In this document: positions 47,559-59,200 of the stretch, piece after piece
How positions within the stretch are numbered: the first letter of the stretch is position 1
Layout: the number at the start of each line of letters is the position of its first letter
Assembly: GCF_028583425.1 (NCBI RefSeq)
Contig: NC_072796.1
Coordinates: 88,129,964-88,193,963 of the forward strand
Direction of reading: 5' to 3'
Origin: Eublepharis macularius
Taxonomy: Eukaryota > Chordata > Lepidosauria > Squamata > Eublepharidae
Length of the DNA: 64,000 nucleotides
Notes under the pieces: generated by a model
What the model saw: only the letters and a program-made list of their open reading frames with translations
Databases searched by the model: none
What the model was told of the DNA's origin: nothing
Translations under genes and position numbers: made by a program

Positions 47559-48556
47559 GCGAGGAGGGCAAGGAAAGCAGACATCCCAGCGAGAGCTGAG
47601 AGACAGCACAGCTATTGCCTGTAGTGGGAGAGGTTCCCAGCTAATCTGCCGGGATCAAAGGACAGATAGTGAGTTTTCCCCTATATGCATTCCTAAGATT
47701 GTTTCTGTGGGGGAGTTCATTGCAGAGGGCGGAGGTCTCGGCAGTCCGGTCCCTGCCTTAAGCAGTTGGAATCAGGGAAATCCAACTCTGCTCAAAGCTG
47801 TGCTATAGCCTATTAATAGACATTAAGCTTTCCTCATTTCTTGATTTTAGAAGAGAATAACTACTTTAACAATGAAGAGAGATTTTCTCCAAAACAATGA
47901 GATAATTTCCTTTGGTGAGAGAGCCTTTTTTTAGGAGGCTACAAAAAGACATTTGAATAAATCTTTTTCCAACTTCTTGGAAGATTTATGGACCTAGAAA
48001 GTAAAAAGTCTAAACTTTGAATTAAAGGCAAAGATTTGCAAGTTCCTTATTCTGGGGAAAAGTACATTTGAGATTAAAAGTATTGCTCATTTTTTTAAAC
48101 AGTGAAGTAGTAGAATTTCTGCTGTTTTGACTAAAGGAGATAAGAGACTCTAGAAGATTCGACCTTGAGCCTGGTTCTATGATAACAGTACTAAATTAAA
48201 AGCGAAAGCTATATGGTTGCCATAGCGAAAGAGATAAACTTTCTGGTTATGGATTTTTAGATGCATGCTGCCACCTTTGGGCACCCTCTGGCATCTACAG
48301 AATATTTATAGATAATGACTGCCACCACAAAAAAACCCAACATGGATCTCTGGATTTTCCAGAAATGGAACAATTTCAGAAGTATTTCCAGCAAATAGCT
48401 GTTAAGGTGGAGGAGTTGGGGAAGAACCTGGGGAGCAAAATGGACTCCCTTGAGAAATGAATAGATGGTTGCATTGAGAGATCAAATAACAGAGCAAGTT
48501 CAAAAATTGGACCAATCTATGAAACAAATTTTTGCTGAAGTGAAGGAAATTTTTCT
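47559..48556 (+). mobile_element. Inverted 5' part of the L1: 5' UTR and ORF1 coiled coil
   Basis: Reading plus, this holds a 5' UTR-like stretch and, near 48330-48555, frames with EMEQFQKYFQQIAVKVEELG, KNLGSKMDSLEK and DQITEQVQKLDQSMKQIF, a heptad-rich coiled coil as at the start of L1 ORF1. It abuts the ORF1 middle part in opposite orientation at about 47558. This is the layout of a twin-primed L1 insertion. Confidence 0.65.
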
Positions 48557-48714
48557 TTCTTGTCCTGAAAAACAACCAGTTCATGTCACTTTCCAGGATC
48601 AGATTTTTATTGGGCTACAAAATGCTAGCTATGCTGACAGTTTTGCTTGTGTTATGCATTTCTACCTTGATCTTTCTGTACACATGTCTGATTTGGCCCC
48701 CCAGGAGATGCGGG

Positions 48715-48872
48715 GGCATACGTATTTTCCTCCATATTTTATTTGTACAACCAGTCTATGAAGCAAGTTAACTTGAGAATAAATGGCTCAAGGTCACACA
48801 CAATGAGCTTTAGGGCTGAGGGGGATCTGAACACAGCTCTCCTAGGTTGCAGCCCATCACTCTAACTGACTT
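48715..48872 (-). mobile_element. MIR/tRNA-like SINE relic
   Basis: GGCTCAAGGTCACACACAAT, GGGCTGAGGGGGATCTGAAC and CATCACTCTAACTGACTTG resemble, in reverse, the tRNA-like head and body of an old SINE. Confidence 0.45.
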
Positions 48873-49356
48873 GTAATAAGCTTGGAGAATGGTTCTGTCC
48901 TCTGTCCTCTGATCACTGTGGGATCAGACATGACAAAGGAAATGATTATGACTCTTCTGTAACTGTATCCTAAATGGGTCATTGTTGTGATGCAGCATAA
49001 AATTGCCTTAGTGATATCAGCATCTAGAGTGATTGCGCACCCCCCCCCCCTCAAATATGTCCAGTCAGGGCCAATTCACAAATGACAGAGCCCTCATGGC
49101 CACCCCTGTGTTCATCCTTTTCCTGTTGGATCAAACGTACTGGGAGTTCTAAGCTCAGGACTTAATTCCTAAAATTTAAGCTTTCACTCCTGCACGGTTT
49201 TCCAAACATGAAACAGCTCAAAGGACATTTCCCCATTGGGGAAACTTTCATATATTGATGGAATAAATACAAGTTTCCCCAATGGGGCAAAATAATGGCT
49301 TTTCAGGGGAAATAGTGTGAAAAGAAGGCTTAGTCCTATCCTCATGTTCCATGATT

Positions 49357-49796
49357 AGGCTTGCCAGTCCCCCAGAAGGGGCAGGGAATACCCCACCCTA
49401 GCCTCCACCCCCCGACACCTCTCACCCAGTTGGCTGGGAAAAAGATGATGGCATGTAGTGGCAGGGTCAAAGCGTGTTCCTACATGCTTCAAAGCGCCCA
49501 CATACACACCCACATCGCAACAGCAATGATGTCATTTGTAGTGTGACTCGGAAATAATGGGTTGCACTGGGGACCGATTGAATGAAAATTTAGTGCTTAA
49601 GGATGATTTTCACTCCATCAGCCCCCAGGGTGACCCATTACTTCCACGTTGTGCCAGGAATAATATCATTGCTGGTGCAATGCAGGGAACTCCAGAGCTC
49701 ATGCAAGCAAGTTAAGTGTCCCCCTGTGACACACACACACACACACATACACACACACACACACTCCAGTTGGGGCCCCTAGGGACCTGGAAACCT
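49357..49796. mobile_element. Family M1 element with internal microsatellite
   Basis: The ends are AGGCTTGCCAGTCCCC and GGACCTGGAAACCT. It contains AATGATGTCATTT and a (AC)n tract at 49727-49763, probably expanded from an internal CA motif. Confidence 0.55.
49727..49763. repeat. (AC)n microsatellite
   Basis: About 18 CA/TA dinucleotides, interrupted once, inside the M1 copy. Confidence 0.9.
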
Positions 49797-50242
49797 TATG
49801 ATCTTGATTTGAATTTGGCCAACACACAGTCAGCTTCCAGAACATACAAAGAATTTGTAACATGTGGATTAGCTCTAATTTACTTGGGTTGACCCATGGG
49901 ATTCAATGAGTCATAACAGCCCAAGTCAGCATTTTTTTGCATTTTCCTCTCCTAATTTCTTAGTCATTCTAAAATGTGATGGAATATTTGAATTGCTTGA
50001 AGAGTAACATAGCTTCAGTTCTTTCCACCTGGAAAGAACACCACAGGAAGGAGAAGCCTGGCCTGGCCTCAGACATAGGCCACAAAGGAGTATCACAGGG
50101 AGCTTGCTTCCCTCCTTTTCTTGCCAGAATCGCCTTATTAATGCAATAGAAGGCCTCTTAACAATGAATTATCTTTATTTTTCCAGGTCAGAAGTGACTC
50201 GATGAATGGGATTTTACTTGGTTTGTGCCATTTACTCCAAAG

Positions 50243-53200
50243 ATGATGGAGATCATAAACTGTACCCTAGGGCAGAAATTTACAACTTGCCTGACTCATA
50301 CTTTGAAAGGTTATCAAGATTATATGACATATACCTTGATACTGTTAGTGACTGTAATAATACTCAATTATCCCAATTTTTTTTCACTGTTTCTGATCTA
50401 TTTAAATCAAATTTTCTATTACGCTTATAAAAAAATATATAACCTGCCAGAAGATGTTTTAAGAAAAGAATGGAACAGACCAAGATATTTGGTGGCATCT
50501 GTTGGGACTATCCTAGGAAAGTTGTTGCACGGTAAGCATTAATTTCTTTCTTTGTCCTTTATTTATGTCATTTATAGTCTGCCTTTCTCACTAAGACTCA
50601 AGGCAGATTACATAGTATGAAATTAGTACAATCAGTATCAAAGACATTTCCATACAGTGTCAAGGACATTTCCATAGACAATGCCATAGGATAAATAAAT
50701 ACAGTTTACAAAGACATAGCACCTTTAAGACTAACCAATTTTATTGTAGCATAAGCTTTTGAGAATCACAGTTCTCTTCGTCAGATGCATGGAGGGCATG
50801 GAGGGCATGCATGCATCTGACGAAGAGAACTGCGATTCTCGAAAGCTTATGCTACAATAAAATTGGTTAGTCTTAAAGGTGCTACTGGACTCTTTTTGAT
50901 TTTGCTACTACAGACTAACACGGCTAACTCCACTGGATCAAAGACGTAGCATTAGCAAGGATTCAATACAGAGTTGAAGAACTGCTGAAACAGAACATAA
51001 TCAATTCTAGGACTGTCATTAGACAACATGAAGCACAGGTAGTATGAGATCCTGGCATTTTATCTTGTTTAGCTTTAAAAGATTTCCATGGAAAGATCTT
51101 CTGAGCATGTTTTCAATTCACAAATATCATCTGCAGATTGTGTTAGGGCTCAGACATGGAGGAAAGGGGCCCTTCTCATGCTCATGCACACACGCACACA
51201 TACACACACCTCCAGTGGGGCACACAGTAGGTTGGGTCTAGACAAAATTTTCCACTAATGGAAAGGATAGGTAAATTTCCACCAATTCCTTCTTCCTGCT
51301 GCATAGATCCAGAGGAGTTAGCCGTGTTAGTCTGTAGTAGCAAAATAGTAAAGAGTCCAGTAGTACCTTTAACCAACTTTACTGTAGCATAAGCTTTCAA
51401 GAAACACAGTTCTCTTTGTCAGATGCATCCCTGGGGAAATGTTTCTGGAAGATTTTTCTGCCAACATCTCATCTTGTTTGACCTTCAAGTATTGTGAAAG
51501 AACTCTTTGTGATACAGTACCCCTTCTCTTCAGAAAGACAATGAGAATCCAGCAATCATCTTATTTTATTACAAGTAATTCAATGTGATTTGATCATGAT
51601 CTGAGAAACTTATTTGATAAATTATATTTGACACTTGAATAGAATTTAAAGAATTCTATTCAATTTAAGGAATAGAATTCTATTCAATTTAAGGAATCAT
51701 GAATTTAATATTTTGAATCTAGGTTAGAGAACACAAGTTTAGTGTGCATTTTTATTGATTTTTTTTCAATAAGATGGAATCTCATAGGGTGGGAAAGTAT
51801 CCCGAAATTCCTAATAATTAAAAACACTAGCAGCAGCAAGGCAACAACACAGATTTGCCTTCATAAAATGAAAAGATAAACAGGGAGGGACACTCTAGTA
51901 TATGAACAAGACCAGCCAAACATTTTTCAGCACCCTCTGCTAGCAGCTAGCTGAGTACCTTGCCTGCCACCCAAGCACCACCACCCCAATAGCCTGGGTG
52001 TGCACAGAACCTCCATACCCTAAGCTGAGCTGCCACACAATGAGCCAGGTGCACAAGCCCTAGGTGCTCCTTAAGCTGCCACACCAAATTCAGGCACACC
52101 CCAAAGTTGCTGAACCTGAACTGGGTGCACACAGACCTAGGCATCCCCTGAGCCACTGTGTCCAAGCTGATGATCACAGTAGGGCTGCCAGGCCTCATGC
52201 TACAGTAGGAGGCAGCACTTGTTGCCCACCTCTGCTCACAGTGGAGGTGAGAAAGAAAAAATTAAGTCGGTATCATGTGCACTGTGATGTCACTTCTGGG
52301 GGAAACCCAGAAGTGATGTTGGGTAGTTCTTGGAATCACTGGAAACTATGGTTTTACCTAAAAGTTTCCAGTGATTTCTAGAGTTACTAGATGTGATGTC
52401 GCAGCATACATGACATCGTGCCCCATGGCCCCCATTTTCAAAGCTTCCACTAGTTACCTAGCATGGCATGGCAACCTTAGTTCACAGACCCAGACATGCC
52501 CCAACCACTAATCTGGGACCCTGGCAAGCAAGAAGCACCTGCTGTTACTCTATACACTGGGTGGGTGGGGAAACTGGCGGGGGCAGAGCTGGATGCTGCC
52601 TGCTCTTTTCTCCGTGCCTTCTTAATGGGGTAGGGGTTGGGGTGAAGTGGGAGAAGGTATCCCAGGTAAGCAGGCCCTGGCCCCCAGGTCATGAAACCAA
52701 GCAGCAGCACTGGGGCTGGGGGTGCTGCTCAGGATTTCCACTTATTGCCCCTGGCATCCCCCATTCACCACTCTGGTGCCCTAGACAATTCCGTAGATCT
52801 ACCTAATGGGACAGCCAGGCCTGTACATCAATCAAAAGCATGCTATGAAGAAGCTTCAGATGGACAAGCTTTGTACAAAGAGCAAGACCATATAATTGCA
52901 TCAGGAAAGATCATATCAGGAAGGTTCATGTCAAATCTAAAATAAAAATACCTGCAGGTTGGGTTATAAAATAAACCATCAGACCCTATTGAAGAACTCC
53001 ATACTTAACACCTTTATCTTGTTATGTTTTGGTCAGGCACAGATTGAAGGGTAAATAAATAATCAACAGTCATTGCCAATTTTGATTAACTTCTCCCCCA
53101 GTTCCACGTTTCTTTTCTGCTTGCAGGCTTTTTCACTGAGTGTTCCTTGTTTAGCAGTGTAAGAATTAGGTTTGCCAAGTCCTCTTACCCTCCCAGCAGG

Positions 53201-56200
53201 TGGGGAGGGAACCTGGCACTTACCTTTATAATCTTCTTGGGCCTCTGTGAAGCACGGAAGCATGCCTGCCACTAGACACAAGGATGTCACTTGAGGAAGT
53301 GATGTCTCACAGCTGGCAGGAGTGTGCTGGCCTGGGAAGTTTTTTGCCTCCTGGGCCCATTCCCCAGGCCTTTCCCCCCCACTGGCCAGGTGAATGGTAG
53401 CGGGGGGCAGAGGCTGGGAGTGGGGAATCCACCTCTCCCACTGGGGGACCTGGCAGTAAGAAGTGAAGTGCTTTAGGCTGTCCCTTAGTCTTAGCTTATA
53501 GGAGAGGGGAGACACAATAAAGTCAAGGCTAGTGCCTCTTTCCTTTCTATTATCCTTTGAAGAGTAGATTGGTATTCTCAGGACATCCTTCCTTCTGCCT
53601 TGCATACCTCTCTTCTTGCTCTCTTTTTCATGTTGCAGCCATGAGGGTAGGACAAGCCATCCCTACTGCATCCAGCCGGTACCTTTGTGCATGTAGTTTT
53701 AGCCCATTGCTTCGCGTCCTACCCTCTGCTGCCTACTGGAACAGCTCTTTGCCCTCCTCCAAATGAAAGGCTGTCATTTGGAGGAGGGCAAAGAGCTGTT
53801 CCAGTTGGCAGCAGAGGGTAGGACGCGAAGCAATGGGCTAAAACTACATGCACAAAGGTACCGGCTGGATATTAGGAAAAACTTTTTCACAGTCAGAGTA
53901 GTTCAAAAGTGGAATCAGCTGCCTAGGGAGGTGGTGAGCTCCCCCTCACTGGCAGTTTTCAAGAAGAGGCTGGATGAATACTTGTCAGAGATGCTTTAGG
54001 CTGATCCTGCACTGGGCACGGGGTTGGACTAGATGGTCTGTATGGCCCCTTCCAACTCTATGATTCTGTGATTCATTCCTATCCCCAGGAGTGCCTTAAA
54101 TAAAGGACTCATATTTCTTTTCTAAAGCTTAAATCTGGCTCCAAGTGGGAGTCTGTTTCTCTGCATATACTTTGAACTCACCTTCACACTCTCTGCTACA
54201 CACACTACGCTGCTCTGCAACAAGCAGAAGCACCTTCATGCGTCTAATCTCTCAGGATTTCTGCTATAGAATCATGATCTCCCCGCCCCCCCAGCGTTGT
54301 CATTCCCTCAGTTTAACCTAGGACAAAATGGAGTGAAGCATATATGCTGCCCTGAGTTCCCAGGGTAAGGAGGGATGAAAATTAAGGGATAATAAATGGA
54401 TGGCTGATTAATGTATTAATAGGTACAGAGATTATTATAGACACATAGTCAAGAAATTGCTTGACTAGTACCTCAATAGCTTTAAAAGTTTTTTAAGAAA
54501 ACAACATGGAAAGTTTTTCCCGTCATACCCACTGTTCATTTGCCCACCTTATGCAATCATCTTGTTTTAAGAAATGTAGATAAGGATGAGATCTGTGTCT
54601 ATATGAAACAATACTGAAGCTATTATGTCATCTCGTTCACAGGTTATGAGGTCTGTGGAATTGAAAATATACCAGAAGGCCCAGGACTTATTATCTATTA
54701 CCATGGAGCCTTGCCTATAGATTATGTGTTTTTTGTATACTTATTCTTCATCACCACAGGAAGATTCTGCTACAGTGTGATAGATCATTGCCTTCATCAT
54801 CTCCCATGTAAAAAAGAATTCTATATCTTTTGTTACTAGACTAGATCAGACTAGACTGGTTCCACCAGGTTTCACTAGAAAATCAAACATATTTTATACC
54901 AAATGAAACAACAATGAATACATTTTTAAAAGAGACACTCAAGTGTTATTGTGTATATACTGCACTATAGTATGTATTTAATGGGGAAGGAGATCTGAAG
55001 GGGTCAGACATTCAAGGGGAGGCAGTTGCTTAAATCAAACTCTTTGTGACAGCCCTTTGTCCAAGACAATTTTTCCCCAATGGGAGTAGAAGCACAGAAT
55101 CATCAAGCCCCCCCCCCCCCCGCACAATGCAGGAAATTAACAACTACCTAATTTACCCTCTGGACCTTAAGTCTGGGGGTATGAGGGAAAGCCTGTAAAA
55201 GAAGGGGAAAACTAAGGCGGGGGAAGGAGAATGGTATAACACACATGCTGATACTTTCCTGCAAAGGCCTCACCAATTCATTAAAACTAAAGTGAGGACA
55301 ACAGTTTTACATAACACACATGCTATCTATTATTTAAAAGTACATGCACAATAATCATTTTCCATGTTTCTCCTGGTCCCCTTTTTTCAGTCACAAAACT
55401 GATTAGGAACATCATTTGTCTTTGTAAATCAAGAGAAGAATGTATTGAAAAGCTAAAGAAAGGCCATCTGGTGGGTATTGCACCAGGTGGACTTCGAGAG
55501 CAAAACTATGGAGATAACACTTACAAAATGATCTGGGGGAACCGTAAAGGATTTGCTCAAGTAGCTATAGATACAAAAGTGGTGAGTGATTTCTCCTTGA
55601 CTGTCCCTTTGTCCCTTCTTAGATTGTAAGCTGGCTAGATATAATTATTTCTCCTACCATAAGGAATTTATTTCATTTAGTAGGATAATTTGGTGCCGTT
55701 TACCTGATAAGAAGCAATCGAATTCATATCTATACTTATTCAAGGTAAAGAACATCACATTTCACTCATACTTCATTCCTAGCAATAATACAAATTTCAA
55801 AATACTGGCGAATTTCAGGATTATAATAGGTTCAGTGATCCTTCAAGGGCAGCAATCAGCAACAAGGCAAATTTGCACCTCAACTGATGTTTATTTGGCA
55901 AGGTCAAAAGCAAATGAGACAATTCCATGTTGCATTGCAGCAGTGATCCTAGTCCACATGGTTTACCACATTACCATCCCCTAAATGTTCTTCTTACTAC
56001 CTTCGTCTCAAAGTGGCTCAGTAAAAATGAATTTGTTGACAATCTTATAATCTGGAGCATTTTCCAATAAGACCTTCATTTAAAACATGCCAACATAGCA
56101 TTTCACTGATTTACACAACCAGATGTTTAACTAAGTCTTCATAATTTCATTTATTTCATTTTTTTTAGCCAATCATACCTATGTTTACACAAAACATCCG

Positions 56201-59200
56201 GGAAGGATACCAGACATATGGAAATATATGTAAGTTACATTTGATATATTCTTAATAAGCAATTATTTATACTGCATTCTATGCATACTTTTAAACTCTA
56301 TTTAATTCAGTGGGATTTTTTCACAAGAAAACACATATTAGGTAGGAATTGGGGGGAACATGGGGGAATGCCATCAGTGATGGCATGATGTCACTTCTGG
56401 GGGAAACCATAGAATTTCTGGTGAGTTCTGGAGAGGAATGATGTCACTTCTGGGTTCCCCCCAGAAGTGATGTGATACCATCGCTGACATCTTTTTCATC
56501 CCATTATTTTTCTCTAGTTGGCCACAGGAATGGCAGTGAAACAGGAACCAGGGACAAGGGATCTCTTACCCCTAGAAGGAAACTGGCAGCCCTACATATG
56601 GGAGCTAAGATCAGTTGTCCTTTGGGATTTTTCAGGAACCACAACCTGTTAGATGTAGATGATAGCAGCTGCTTTTTAATAATAGGCAGATCTTCCAGAG
56701 ACTTGCGATAAACACATGAGGTTCTTGTAAGCCTGGACATATATCTCTTTTTCCATAACTTATTTGAGTTACTATTACCTGGAAAATTCTAAACTAGTCT
56801 TTACCAAGACATTTTACCTTCTGATATTTAATAGAATTATTAGGCTATGAGCCTGCGGATGCGGGGAGGGCGGAATATAAATGTAATAAATTAAATTAAA
56901 TTTAATATATTTGCGTATCTTTTATAGAAGAACAGTTGTGTGTATACACTTTGTGATGAGAACACTGACAAAGACAATATGTTTAAATGCATTTGGTCTT
57001 TTATGGTTTTGTGGTTCAGAAGATTATAGATTTCCCCCCATTAAATTCTATTTCGTTTGTTCTGATTATTGGTTTCTAAGAGCAGATTTGTTTTTTTCTT
57101 ATATCTTTGTTCCTCAATGTTTTAATTTGATTTGTGTGTTGGTTTGGTTTCAACTTTACTTCCCCCAGTTTTTAAATGTAAAAATCCAGTTTATCTGCAT
57201 AGAAGTTGTCTGCTTTCATATTTATACTGCAAGTTGAGTAAATAAATATACTTATGATGAATTTTGTTCTACACTTTTCTAGAGACCAGGGATGAATGTT
57301 CATTATTTCTTTTAAAAAAGTGCACCTCCTCAATTTTGTTTGTTTTCAATGAAAGAAAATGTTCTGTGCATATATGCTAGGACTATATTCTGTGCATGGA
57401 ACTCTGTTTGTTTGTTTGTTTATGTCATTTAGAGTCTGCCTTTCTCACTGAGACTCAAGGAGGATTACATAGTGTGAGATTAGTACAATCAGTATCCATT
57501 TCCATACAGTTATCAAGGGCATTTCCAAACAGTGTCAAGGACATTTCCGTAAACAATGTCATAAGTTTTTACAAGGACATAGCATTAGCAAGGATTCTGT
57601 CAGAGTGTCAGTTTGCTGGTCAGTTCTCAAGCCAAAGCTACACCATGTTCTCGTGTTATAATCTGTAGTTGTTTAGTTCTCTCCCTCCAGGCCCAGGTGC
57701 TGCCCAGGCCACCTCTTTCCATGGGAGCGAAGAATTCTTATCAGCCCGTTCCGGCTGACCTTGACGTCCTCGCCTTCCCAGGCCTTCTAGACAGGACTAA
57801 GGGGGGAGGCTGGGAAGGGGTGTTTGAAGTGTGGTTACTTTCATTTTGTTTGTCATTCTCAACAAAGCTTTCGTTCAGCCAAGGCCTTTATAGTTCTTGG
57901 AATATGGCTACTTGTATCCTGAGCATTGTCTTTCAATAAACCTTTTGGAATCAAGAAACTTTGTGCTTCTTGCAGAAGGCGGAAGACGAACTCTAGATAA
58001 CTGGGATGCCATAGTCTGACAGATCCAATACAGAGTTGAAGCTTTTAAATTACAGCCAAGATAAATAATAGGTATTTCGATATTTATATCCTAATTTTCT
58101 CCCTCCTAGAGACTCAAAGTGGCTTAGAACATGGTTCTTCATTTCATCCTCACAAACAACTTTGTGAGATAGGTTAGATGGAGAGACTAAAGTCACCCGG
58201 CAAACTTCCAGGGAAGACTGGGAATTCAAACTTGGTTTTCCCAGATTCTAGTCTGTCACTCTAGCAAAGATGCTATGCTCTGGTAACCTACTCAAAGTGT
58301 TCATGACTTTTCATGGATTTTCTACCCGCAGATGTGCATCCAGTAGCTTTCTTCTCTTGCATTTTCATTTTTAAATGTTCTTTATTCAGCTGAAGGCAAG
58401 CTGCATGTGGTACCTCTCTTGGCTCCTTGCAAGCCTCAGATAATGTTTGATGTTTTAATATTATCCCAATCTTACCTTAATATACAGGGCCGATGAGATG
58501 GCTTTTTGAAAAAACACGATGTATATTCTTTCCATCATATGGACTAATTCCAGTTAAACTTCGGACACATATTGGAGAACCCATTCCTTATGACCCAAGT
58601 ATAACTGCTGAAGAATTGGCTGAAAAAGTAAGTATTTCAATGCTTAAAGGCTAATGCTCCCAACAAATTGCCTGTCAGTCACACCCAATATAAACCTAGT
58701 CTGTATTGTACTGGGAATGATTTACAAAGCTAAGTTTGTGTCATGGTCATTTGAATCCAAATGAAAACAATCCGTTTTGGGTATTCAGAGAAAGCCAGCT
58801 GTCTGTCAGCTGGGGCTAGTGACAAGTAGCAGAACCCAGGGCAGGCAAGGTTTCTGTGACATGAATATCAACCAAAGCTCTGAAGGACCATGTCAGGTAA
58901 CATAGTGCAAGAGGGGCAAGTATCCAGAAAGTAACATGATTGCTGCACAGTTTGCTCAAATTGTTGAACAGGCTCTGAGCTTGGGACTTTATAATGCTTG
59001 GTATATACATAGTAGTCCTTAGGATCAGCTGAATGAGTGCTTAATCAAATAACAGAACTGGTACAGAAGTCCAAGCATAGGGCTCACTTTGCAAGAGATG
59101 CACTATGTTTAAATGACTTTTTGATTTATTAATGTTTATTAAGTAATATTAATGTATTAATTAATGTATTTATTTTTAATTAGTGACTTTATAAGCCTCT

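Noticed and set aside
51640-51710. Two-copy tandem around GAATTCTATTCAATTTAAGG
   Set aside because: Simple local duplication in AT-rich intron DNA.
53063-53605. 180-codon minus-strand frame
   Set aside because: It runs through an M1 element and unrelated flanks; composition is low-information and there are no family motifs.
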